DNA from: an uncultured Oscillospiraceae bacterium
Lineage (GTDB): Bacteria > Bacillota > Clostridia > Oscillospirales > Ruminococcaceae
Length of the DNA: 7,203 bases
Direction of reading: 5' to 3'
NCBI GenBank assembly: GCA_900556525.1
Contig: USOZ01000088.1
Span: forward strand, 1-7,203
Shown one piece after another: positions 1-5,683 of the stretch. The notes under the pieces are model-generated. The model was not told the DNA's origin and searched no databases. It worked only from the letters and a program-made list of their open reading frames with translations. Within the stretch, counting starts at the first letter, position 1. The number at the start of each line of letters is the position of its first letter. A program made the translations under genes and the position numbers.

Positions 1-53
1 CGGCATACGATATCGTGATGTGACTGGAGTTCAGACGTGTGCTCTTCCGATCT
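1..53 (+). other. Illumina TruSeq indexed adapter (contamination)
   Basis: This is not biological sequence. Bases 20-53 match the TruSeq index-side adapter, from GTGACTGGAGTTC through to GCTCTTCCGATCT. Bases 14-19 (CGTGAT) are the reverse complement of TruSeq index 1 (ATCACG). Bases 1-13 are the end of the P7 primer with one mismatch (T for G at 11). The adapter begins at base 1 and ends in the canonical CCGATCT, so genomic sequence starts at 54. It creates two false peptides often seen in protein databases: MTGVQTCALPI on the plus strand and a terminal EIGRAHV on the minus strand. The match is from memory of the published adapter sequence but extends over the whole stretch. Confidence 0.97.
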
Positions 54-744
54 CGGTCATATATGAGTTTTTCGAACCCGTCCAAGCGATATATCCGAGA
101 TCGTCCTTTTCAAGAAACATCGCAAGCGGCAGATTTTTATGCGAGAGAGGACCCATTTTATTGATCATCTCGCCGCCCGTCTGCATATTGTACAAAGCCG
201 CCTCGGTAGCCGTCATCGCAGTTCTTATGCCGTTGAACGTGATATACATGATCGGCTCGACCATCAATTTATAATCGCCGTTTGTCAGATCGTCAAACTC
301 AATTCTCGTATGCTCGGCTATACGCTTTACAACCTGTTCATCTGTAAAATAGCTGCGAATTTCCTCAATGCTTGCTCCTGAACCGTCACTGATAATTGTA
401 GGTAGAGGCTCTGTGGGATTGATAAAAGTGTAGGAGGAAGTAGTCGCGGAAAGCGCCGTTCCGCCTACATATTCTGCCTTACTTACCTTTCCGAAGTGAA
501 GAGCAATATCTGACGCATTTGTATTTGTGTAGTCTATTGACGCGGATTTCACGGCACCCGTTTCGGCATCAACAATGGTAACGCGAACTCCGTCGTTACC
601 GGGATTCCAGAAATTTTCGGAGCTTCCGTCCTTTAAACCACCGCCGCCGTTGTCGATATTGGGATCGCCTTCAGCAAATGCAACGATCTGCAAACAGAAA
701 AATGCCGCCATAGCTGCGGCAATTATTCTTATGAATTTTTTCAT
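54..744 (-). CDS. Exported protein of unknown function, 3' end missing (contig end)
   Basis: I do not know a function for this gene. Visible are a Sec signal peptide (MKK, hydrophobic core at residues 5-21, likely AFA/EG cleavage after residue 24), a Gly-rich start of the mature protein (GGGG at about 34-37), and then a probable folded domain opening with a DGVRVTIVD strand near residue 51. A motif around 196-211 (GPLSHKNLPLAMFLE) resembles, from memory, large secreted hypothetical proteins of Clostridia found near Tad-like clusters. The ATG at 744 is supported by GGAGGT at 749-754, four bases upstream. Only 230 codons are genomic. The next seven residues (EIGRAHV) and the stop come from the adapter, so the true protein continues beyond the contig and may be much longer. 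It lies last in the minus-strand series, 52 bp after the stalk-protein gene and behind a terminator-like hairpin. It could be a surface-displayed or secreted client of the machine; that is inference. Confidence 0.85.
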
Positions 745-748
745 TTAC

Positions 749-754
749 ACCTCC
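749..754 (-). promoter_or_regulatory. Ribosome binding site of the exported-protein gene
   Basis: GGAGGT on the minus strand, four bases before the ATG at 744, fixes that start. It directly follows the T-rich tail of the hairpin at 763-789, so the hairpin sits immediately ahead of the translation signal. Confidence 0.75.
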
Positions 755-789
755 AAGAAAATAAGCGCCAAGTTATTCACTCAGCGCTT
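755..789 (-). terminator. Hairpin plus T-rich tail: intrinsic terminator or attenuator
   Basis: Read on the minus strand, AAGCGCTGAGT (789-779), loop GAATA, then ACTTGGCGCTT (773-763) form an 11-bp stem, followed by ATTTTCTT (762-755). Nine pairs are Watson-Crick and two are G-U. The two wobble positions become C-A and A-C mismatches on the plus strand, so the structure fits only minus-strand RNA, the direction of all genes here. It lies 7 bp after the stop of the stalk-protein gene and just before the ribosome binding site of the exported-protein gene. The tail is only moderately U-rich, so partial termination, or an RNA-stabilising hairpin between two cistrons, is as likely as a full stop. 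Confidence 0.65.
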
Positions 790-796
790 TTATTGT

Positions 797-1402
797 TTAT
801 CCGAAGTAGCCTATTTTGTTGCCGTTCTGATACATCTCGTTATCGGTGTATCCGATTCCTCCGCCGCCCTCATCTTTTATCCAGCCGAATCCGTTGATAT
901 AAATCATACCGTCTTTTCGGTCACCGTGTTTTGGAGTATCCGAAGGAGTTTCCGGCTGCGGCTTGACCTCGGTCTGCTCGGGTTCGTAAGTCGGCTCTTT
1001 GTCGGGGTTGGTGAGCATTTCCTCGTCCTCGATCTGCGGGGGAGCGGGCGGTTCGTTCTGCGGAGCGCTCTCCGTTTTCTCGGGTTCGGGGAAATTCTGC
1101 TCAATTTCGATACCGCCGTTTTCAATAAATTCAGCATTGATTTCTTCGGGAGCGCTGTCCGCTGCGCCATTGTCGGGTATGATTGTGCTTTCCGCAGGCT
1201 TTTCTATCTCAATAGACCTGGATTCCTCACGTTTTGCGGTGGATATCTCCACACTTATCGGGGGTGTTGAGCTTGTATCGGAAGTGTAGGGAGCCGTTGC
1301 CTCGGGTTCGGGTGCGAACCTTGTTGCTATAAGTATCGCGAGTGCCGCGCACAGTACCGTCCCGCCGCCTACCGCCAGACCTCTTTTTGTTTTCATTGTC
1401 AT
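797..1402 (-). CDS. Single-pass membrane protein with Pro/Glu-rich stalk (DUF6550-like)
   Basis: A 201-residue protein of unknown function. It has a short basic N-terminus (MTMKTKRG), one membrane segment at about residues 9-27, then about 130 residues of acidic, Pro/Glu/Thr-rich low-complexity sequence that looks like an extended stalk outside the cell. The compact C-terminus is Gly/aromatic-rich, including GMIYINGFGWIKDEGGGG. From memory this layout resembles DUF6550 of Clostridia; I could not check it. I chose the ATG at 1402 (the ATG at 1396 is equally possible) because AAAGGA (1414-1419) and AGGTGA (1407-1412) lie just upstream. A longer frame reaches 1534, where ATG overlaps the upstream TGA, but it lacks a ribosome binding site and adds 44 basic, Cys-rich residues unlike the rest. 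The gene has its own candidate promoter, so it may be expressed separately from the machine genes. The stalk suggests it reaches through the cell wall. Confidence 0.8.
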   Translation of the reverse strand: MTMKTKRGLAVGGGTVLCAALAILIATRFAPEPEATAPYTSDTSSTPPISVEISTAKREESRSIEIEKPAESTIIPDNGAADSAPEEINAEFIENGGIEIEQNFPEPEKTESAPQNEPPAPPQIEDEEMLTNPDKEPTYEPEQTEVKPQPETPSDTPKHGDRKDGMIYINGFGWIKDEGGGGIGYTDNEMYQNGNKIGYFG

Positions 1403-1533
1403 AAAATCACCTGTCCTTTCATGTCGGCGCTTTGCTGTTATCTGCATTTTACCATATCGTGAGAATTTTATCCAGTCAAAAAAATGTTTTCTACAGATAC
1501 AACAAAACTTTTTCTTTTTCCTGTGTATATTCA
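1403..1533. other. 131-bp intergenic gap, AT-rich
   Basis: This is the only substantial gap in the window, between the TadE-like gene (stop at 1534-1536) and the stalk-protein gene. It holds the candidate promoter at 1451-1479 and the ribosome binding site at 1407-1419. I see no convincing terminator after the TadE-like gene, so read-through from the main operon is possible. The minus strand is open across it but lacks coding character. Confidence 0.6.
1451..1479 (-). promoter_or_regulatory. Candidate sigma-A promoter for the stalk-protein gene
   Basis: On the minus strand TTGACT (1479-1474) is followed after 17 bp by TATGGT (1456-1451), 5 of 6 and 4 of 6 matches to the sigma-A consensus with ideal spacing. 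An AT-rich stretch rich in A and T runs lies upstream. The start point would fall near 1444, giving a leader of about 40 bases before the ATG at 1402. It sits in the only non-coding gap above 60 bp, between the TadE-like gene and the stalk-protein gene. A shifted -10 (TAAAAT) would need a 22-bp spacer and is less likely. Confidence 0.5.
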
Positions 1534-2088
1534 TCAGAATTTCGGGGTGTACTTGGACTTCACGCAGAGCCGGATTTTCATCGGCGGCAAGATATCTCCG
1601 CAGAACGAAAGCGGGACTTCCAGCGTTATATATGACGTTGCCGAGAACTGCGGGATATCTCCCGATGTCGGCGCGAACTGCGCGTTATCCACATTCACGG
1701 AAAGTCCGTAGACTGCATATTCCGTTCCGTCAGAGTTAGTCTTGACGTGCTTTCCGCCGCTGCTGTGCAATCCGAGCAGTTGATCCAGCCGTCCGTAAAC
1801 GTCGCCCGTAGACACCGCCGCGCGCCATGAATTTCCCGAAAATCTGTACCCGCCCGAATATCCCTCGCGAACGCCGTCATAGACGTTGCTGTAATTTCCG
1901 ACCGAGGTCGCGATCACCGCCGACTGTACCGCATCCTTAACTCCCGCCGATATAGTAATCAGTCGAATTATCTGCCACAGCACAACAAAAAACATCATTC
2001 CCGCAAGCGCGATAACCACCGCTAAAGGCGCGGAGGAATAGGCTTTTTTAGAGCGAAGTAATTTTTGGATTTTCCTCACGATTTCCAA
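1534..2088 (-). CDS. TadE-like minor pilin-like membrane protein
   Basis: A 184-residue protein with a basic cytoplasmic N-terminus, one membrane segment at about residues 19-43, and an extracytoplasmic domain of about 140 residues ending in alternating beta-like segments (SYITLEVPLSF). Size, single N-terminal membrane helix and position after the T2SSF genes fit a TadE/TadF-type minor pilin-like subunit. The usual prepilin signature is weak: KKAYSSAPLA has Ala where Gly is normal and no Glu at +5, so processing by a prepilin peptidase is doubtful. The start is TTG at 2088, supported by AAGGAG at 2098-2103 with a 9-base spacer. A GTG at 2079 overlaps the upstream stop as GTGA but is 18 bases from that site. 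The gene overlaps its upstream neighbour by 13 bases, so it is translationally coupled. Two Cys (about residues 163 and 175) could form a disulphide. Confidence 0.75.
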   Translation of the reverse strand: MEIVRKIQKLLRSKKAYSSAPLAVVIALAGMMFFVVLWQIIRLITISAGVKDAVQSAVIATSVGNYSNVYDGVREGYSGGYRFSGNSWRAAVSTGDVYGRLDQLLGLHSSGGKHVKTNSDGTEYAVYGLSVNVDNAQFAPTSGDIPQFSATSYITLEVPLSFCGDILPPMKIRLCVKSKYTPKF

Positions 2089-2471
2089 TAAACTTCACTC
2101 CTTCCGCTTGCTTTCGCGGTCAGCGTCACTGGAAAGCTCCCGAACTCGCCAAAGCCTATATCAATTTTATAAGTGCAAGTGACCGTGAACTCCTGATTTA
2201 ATTGTACCTTGCCCGACCGTGACCACTGTATTGTAGGCTTGATCCCCGTGCGTTCCGTAAGTACCTGCGCCCTTGCTGTGGTTTCCGATCCGATCCGACC
2301 GGATATTTCAGCTTCTCTCACAAGCTCGTCAGCGTAATTGTCAAGCTGGATTTTCGCGGAGACCACGGGCGCTACCGCCATAATAAGCGCAATTACCATG
2401 ACCACAACGAGAACGACGATCACGATGTCAAAGTAGCCCTCGCCGCGTTTGCTTTTCAATAATTTTTTCAT
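2076..2471 (-). CDS. Small pilin/TadE-like membrane protein (DUF4320-like)
   Basis: A 131-residue protein. N-terminal KSKRGEGYFDIVIVVL is followed by a membrane segment at about residues 14-37 and an extracytoplasmic domain of about 90 residues. RGEGYFD aligns with the TadE/Flp processing site (Gly, then an acidic residue at +5), with Asp15 in place of the usual Glu, so cleavage after Gly10 is plausible. From memory the sequence fits DUF4320 of Clostridia; a search would settle it. I chose the ATG at 2471 because GGAGG (2477-2481) lies five bases upstream. An in-frame ATG at 2486 overlaps the upstream TGA as ATGA, but using it would place that ribosome binding site inside the gene. It follows the TadC C-half by 11 bp and overlaps the next gene. 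Likely role: structural subunit assembled by the machine, major or minor. Confidence 0.8.
   Translation of the reverse strand: MKKLLKSKRGEGYFDIVIVVLVVVMVIALIMAVAPVVSAKIQLDNYADELVREAEISGRIGSETTARAQVLTERTGIKPTIQWSRSGKVQLNQEFTVTCTYKIDIGFGEFGSFPVTLTAKASGRSEVYWKS
2098..2103 (-). promoter_or_regulatory. Ribosome binding site deciding the TTG start at 2088
   Basis: AAGGAG on the minus strand, nine bases before TTG at 2088, inside the end of the upstream gene. It favours the TTG over the GTG at 2079. Confidence 0.65.
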
Positions 2472-2476
2472 TCGCA

Positions 2477-2481
2477 CCTCC
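2477..2481 (-). promoter_or_regulatory. Ribosome binding site deciding the start at 2471
   Basis: GGAGG on the minus strand, five bases before the ATG at 2471. It lies inside the longer frame that begins at 2486, which argues for the shorter protein starting MKKLLKSKRG. Confidence 0.7.
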
Positions 2482-2482
2482 G

Positions 2483-2944
2483 TCATGCCATAGAACTGAG
2501 CGAGTCGAGAAGCTGCATTCCCATAACCACAAGGTAAGTGAGCAGGAAAAGCATTAACATTCCGAAGCTGAAAATACGGATTTTCGGCGGAATCTTTGCC
2601 GCCTTCGCCTTGAGCCTTTGGAGTTCGATCAGCTTGAAATCATGCGCCAGCATTTTGAAATATACTGCGCTGTCATCACCTCTGATGACCGATACCAAAC
2701 CGCGAACAACATCGGATAACTGTGCCGAACCGATACGCGCCTCAAATCTCGTCAAAGCCGCTTCATAGCTTGAACTACGCATATCCGCGCAGGTCACGTC
2801 AAGCTCGTAAGCGAAATGCACTCCCGCGTGCTTTTTGAAATTCTCCATGATCGACAGAACATCACGGCTCGTTTTCAGTTCCTGTTCGACCGTAGCCACA
2901 AAACGGGGGAGTTCCTGCTCGATAGCGTCACGTTTTTCACGCAT
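2483..2944 (-). CDS. tadC: TadC-like T2SSF protein, C-terminal half (split gene)
   Basis: This carries the cytoplasmic T2SSF domain (EQELPRFVATVEQELKTSRD and onward, roughly residues 10-120) and a C-terminal membrane segment (FSFGMLMLFLLTYLVVMGM). It lacks the N-terminal membrane helices that a TadC/TadB protein needs; these are encoded in another frame immediately upstream (2937-3356). Deleting one A from the A5 run at 2957-2961 joins the halves into a 290-residue protein, close to the 309 residues of the neighbouring TadB-like protein. If the half is translated alone, the best start is ATG at 2944, overlapping the upstream stop as ATGCGTGA. An earlier ATG at 2986 lacks a ribosome binding site. 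As drawn it has 153 residues. Role: with TadB, the inner-membrane platform that the CpaF ATPase acts on. Whether the split is real, an assembly error or a disabling mutation cannot be told here. Confidence 0.75.
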   Translation of the reverse strand: MREKRDAIEQELPRFVATVEQELKTSRDVLSIMENFKKHAGVHFAYELDVTCADMRSSSYEAALTRFEARIGSAQLSDVVRGLVSVIRGDDSAVYFKMLAHDFKLIELQRLKAKAAKIPPKIRIFSFGMLMLFLLTYLVVMGMQLLDSLSSMA

Positions 2945-3356
2945 TTTCTCGTCCGCTTTTTCCGTTCTCGCGGAAGTAGATCGCAACGGCGAGAATTATG
3001 AAAAACGGAATTAAAAGCGGCATAAAGAACGCGCACGGAACAGCCAAAAGTGCGATACAAAAGGCTTTCAGAAACGCAAGTGCCGTAAAGGTTTCGGGCA
3101 TCATTTTAATTCCCGCCGACTTCAAGGTGCTTTCCAGACGAGATTTTTTGTACTTATCCATCGGAATAATTTTTCCGAGCTTCGCCGCGATGCCGAGCAG
3201 TATCGCCTCAATGGATTTCGACAGCTTTTTGTCGTTTCTGCCCGTATTCATAACCGCTTGAGAGGTCTTGAGATAAGGGATTTTCAGTGCGTTGGCGAGA
3301 AGCATAAACAGCCCGACAGCGAGTGTAATTCCGAATATGATCATTAAAAATTCCAT
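2937..3356 (-). CDS. tadC: TadC-like T2SSF protein, N-terminal half (split gene)
   Basis: A 139-residue product with a membrane helix at about 3-24, a cytoplasmic stretch (about 25-88, including a KYKKSRLESTLKSAG amphipathic segment typical before the second helix of TadB/TadC), and two closely spaced membrane helices at about 91-109 and 111-127. It then stops six residues after leaving the expected frame at Lys133 (NGK, then SGRENA). Homologues continue here into the T2SSF domain, which lies in the next frame (2483-2944). The ATG at 3356 has a G-rich site (AAGGGGGGAT) six to seven bases upstream and lies 12 bp after the TadB-like stop. Alone, this half would be membrane anchors without the ATPase-facing domain. 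Confidence 0.75.
   Translation of the reverse strand: MEFLMIIFGITLAVGLFMLLANALKIPYLKTSQAVMNTGRNDKKLSKSIEAILLGIAAKLGKIIPMDKYKKSRLESTLKSAGIKMMPETFTALAFLKAFCIALLAVPCAFFMPLLIPFFIILAVAIYFRENGKSGRENA
2957..2961 (-). other. A5 run: probable frameshift site in tadC
   Basis: On the minus strand GGAAAAAGCGGAC is read as GGA AAA AGC in the N-half frame and as AAA GCG GAC in the C-half frame. One A fewer gives Gly-Lys-Ala-Asp-Glu-Lys and a continuous T2SSF protein. The required shift is +1 (or -2), not the common -1 slippage, and A5 is short for transcriptional slippage, so an indel is more likely than recoding. Confidence 0.65.
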
Positions 3357-3368
3357 TCAGATCCCCCC

Positions 3369-4298
3369 TTATCGCTTATATTCAATCGGCTTGGTCAACT
3401 TAATGACGATAGCCGTAGATATGAAAATTCCAACCGCCGAAATCGCCAACACGATCTGCCCGACAACAGTATTCATCAGCGAATTGAACCATACCTTGTT
3501 AAGCATATATAACAGCGGAATGTTGCCTATAACCAAGAACGCCATTGAAATAAATTCCTTGCGCGGTCCGGTGATCATATATTCGAGGTCGGCGTTCACC
3601 ACGCGCATATCCGACAGCTTGTTCACAATCGGGGTAAGCGTCGACTTCAAGCTGCGGTCTGTCTGACAGAGGATCAAGCTGTCGCACCATTCGTGAAAAA
3701 CCTCGTTGTCGATTTTGGTTTTCATATCCAAAATTGCGGCGGTAATGTCGGGATTTGACAGCTTGATTCTGCTGATAAAATTCTCGAAAACTGCCTTGAC
3801 AGGCGCGTTAAGGTAGTGAACGTTTTCCTCAATGGAAGTGATTATATCTTCGTTACGCAAATAAGCCGTTGTAATTATGGACAGCGCCGTTTCCAACTCG
3901 GAAGATATTGCCTTTTTATAGTTGGTAGCCGTTGTTTTGACATACCAGAACGGCACAAACATCAATCCCACAGCCATAACGGGAGCGAGAAAAGCGTTCC
4001 CGATAGCGACCGCAATGCAGATACCGATTGCGGACAATCCCAACGAGCAAGCGCAAAGGATACCGAACATATTCGTTCTGTTGGTGAGCCGCAATATCTC
4101 CTGCGCTTCCGATATCTCGCGCCTGAAAATATTCGGTTTCTTGCGCTTGGTCGCCTCGTTGATCTGAGATTTTATGCTGTTCGGTTTGGCGAGGAGCCTA
4201 TTAAAAATCCCCTCGGTAAACTCCATCGGCGAGATCCCGAACATCAGAAAAAATCCGACGACCATGCCGATACAAGCCGCCGTTAATATAGCGTTCAC
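3369..4298 (-). CDS. tadB: TadB-like T2SSF inner-membrane platform protein
   Basis: A 309-residue protein with the standard TadB layout: N-terminal membrane helix (about 3-20), a basic cytoplasmic linker, a central pair of helices (about 77-98 and 103-120), a cytoplasmic T2SSF domain (about 128-245, beginning SSELETALSIITTAYLRNED), and C-terminal helices (about 250-267 and 278-300). Length is normal for the family. It should form, with the TadC-like protein, the membrane platform on which the CpaF ATPase drives subunit assembly. The start is GTG at 4298, preceded by AAAGGGGG about nine bases upstream. The GTGA overlap with the stop of the ATPase gene indicates translational coupling, giving the two proteins matched synthesis. 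It ends in a short basic tail (IEYKR) before TAA. Confidence 0.88.
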   Translation of the reverse strand: MNAILTAACIGMVVGFFLMFGISPMEFTEGIFNRLLAKPNSIKSQINEATKRKKPNIFRREISEAQEILRLTNRTNMFGILCACSLGLSAIGICIAVAIGNAFLAPVMAVGLMFVPFWYVKTTATNYKKAISSELETALSIITTAYLRNEDIITSIEENVHYLNAPVKAVFENFISRIKLSNPDITAAILDMKTKIDNEVFHEWCDSLILCQTDRSLKSTLTPIVNKLSDMRVVNADLEYMITGPRKEFISMAFLVIGNIPLLYMLNKVWFNSLMNTVVGQIVLAISAVGIFISTAIVIKLTKPIEYKR

Positions 4299-5683
4299 GC
4301 TGATTTTCCCCCTTTCATAAGCACGTCAAGTTCCGCTTTTGGCATACCGTTTTCAAGCAGCCGTCTTTGGAGCGATTCGGAAATATCCTCGACTTTTTCA
4401 TGCGTACCCTTGACTATAAATTTCCCGTCCTCCATGCGGTTCTCGAAAATTTTGTATTGGTAAAGCGAGTGATATTTCCGCGTACCGTCCGCGCAAATTT
4501 CGCACTCCATTATCTCCATGATTCGGCGCTGTTTGTTCTCCAATTGTTTGGCGTAAACTACGATTGGAAACGCTTCCGTGACCAAATTGAGGATAACTTT
4601 ATCGTCAACATTCGGGTACTTTCGTTTGCAGAGCGTCACCATTCTGCGCCACGTTGATTCGCAGGAATTCGAGTGAATTGTGGTTATAACCGTGTGACCC
4701 GTTCGCGCGGCTTCCTGAGCCGAATCAGCCTCGCTGCTTCTCATCTCACCAACCACGATATAATCCGGGTGAAAACGGAGCGCCATATCCAGCAAATCGT
4801 CTTGCGTAATGGATTTTCGCTCATCCTCGGATTCGCGCGTGATTGTATGCACGACCTTGTTCAGAACCTTATTTTTTTCGTCACGCACCACCAAGTCCAA
4901 CTCACGGGAGCCGTTTTCGATCGTAAGGATTCGCTTATCGTAGGGAATTGTGGTCAGCAGCCAGCCCGTCAAGGTCGTTTTTCCCGAAGATGTCGCGCCG
5001 GCAACAGTCGTCGAAACGCCGTATCGCACAAGCGCGGAAAGCAGCTCCATCATCTCATCGGTCGCAGTTCCCGATTTCAGAAAATCTTCTTTTTTCAGCT
5101 TCTGCGCGTTGACAATACGAATCGAAGCCGCCACACCAACGTCCTCATCGACAAGTGGTGTTTTCAGAACCGCGATACGGATATTTTTCGAGAGATGTCC
5201 GAGAATCGCAGGCGAAGTATTATCCAACACCATTCCCGAAACGTGCAGCATACGGCGAACAACATTTATAGCGTGTTCTGGTGACTCAAAATGCTCATCA
5301 ATTTTGACGTTGGTGCCGTTGGAATATTGCACCTCGATGTCGTCCCAGGAATTGATATTTATTTCCTCGATTCCCGTACCGAAAATATATTTCGTCAGAA
5401 ACGAAAATTCCGCCATTTCCGTGTACAACTTGTCGACCAATTCCGTTTGGGAAAGCCCTTCGACGGAGATACGATAATCGAGCAAATACTTCCCGATGTA
5501 CCGCTCGACCTGCTGTTTTATATTGTCATCGCTGGAATTGACATTGTTGATTCCGTCAATCACAAGCGCGGAATATTTGCTCGAAATGTACGACTGCACC
5601 TCGTTCAGAACGTCGGTAAACTCGCGCTTCTTATCCGATTTAAAGAACAAATTCTGCGTACTGTTTTGTGATGTTAAATTCAT
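4295..5683 (-). CDS. cpaF: CpaF/TadA-type secretion ATPase (T2SSE family)
   Basis: A 462-residue cytoplasmic hexameric ATPase expected to power Tad-like pilus assembly. An N-terminal domain (about 20-200) includes the FGTGIEEININ segment typical of CpaF. The catalytic core has Walker A GATSSGKT (229-236), an acidic box (IENGSRELDL, 255-264), Walker B DYIVVGE (307-313) and the His box GHTVITTIHSN (329-339), all in family order. The acidic box differs from the usual IED form: Asn257 replaces Asp and there is one extra residue before EL. A C-terminal extension of about 75 residues follows. ATG at 5683 has GAGGTG about eight bases upstream and overlaps the CpaE-like stop as ATGA; its own stop overlaps the TadB start. 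Archaeal-type or conjugative VirB11-like ATPases are relatives, but the flanking T2SSF genes favour CpaF. Confidence 0.93.
   Translation of the reverse strand: MNLTSQNSTQNLFFKSDKKREFTDVLNEVQSYISSKYSALVIDGINNVNSSDDNIKQQVERYIGKYLLDYRISVEGLSQTELVDKLYTEMAEFSFLTKYIFGTGIEEININSWDDIEVQYSNGTNVKIDEHFESPEHAINVVRRMLHVSGMVLDNTSPAILGHLSKNIRIAVLKTPLVDEDVGVAASIRIVNAQKLKKEDFLKSGTATDEMMELLSALVRYGVSTTVAGATSSGKTTLTGWLLTTIPYDKRILTIENGSRELDLVVRDEKNKVLNKVVHTITRESEDERKSITQDDLLDMALRFHPDYIVVGEMRSSEADSAQEAARTGHTVITTIHSNSCESTWRRMVTLCKRKYPNVDDKVILNLVTEAFPIVVYAKQLENKQRRIMEIMECEICADGTRKYHSLYQYKIFENRMEDGKFIVKGTHEKVEDISESLQRRLLENGMPKAELDVLMKGGKSA

Noticed and set aside
20..274. Plus-strand frame starting MTGVQTCALPI
   Set aside because: Its first residues are encoded by the TruSeq adapter, a known contamination peptide, and the rest is antisense to the exported-protein gene.
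575..1270. Plus-strand open frame of 231 codons
   Set aside because: It runs antisense across two better-supported genes and their hairpin, lacks a ribosome binding site, and shows no domain-like sequence.
1403..1534. 44-residue N-terminal extension of the stalk protein, starting at 1534
   Set aside because: The ATGA overlap is attractive, but there is no ribosome binding site, the residues are basic and Cys-rich unlike the rest, and good sites precede the ATGs at 1402 and 1396. It would also run over the candidate promoter.
2472..2486. ATG at 2486 as the start of the DUF4320-like gene
   Set aside because: It overlaps the previous stop, but GGAGG at 2477-2481 serves the ATG at 2471, which gives the expected MKKLLKSKRG start.
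2957..2961. Programmed frameshifting in tadC
   Set aside because: The needed shift is +1 or -2 and A5 is too short for usual slippage, so I treat it as an indel or split gene rather than claiming recoding.
4673..5284. Plus-strand open frame of 203 codons
   Set aside because: It is antisense to the catalytic core of the CpaF ATPase, whose motifs are intact; the predicted product is Arg/His-rich and shapeless.
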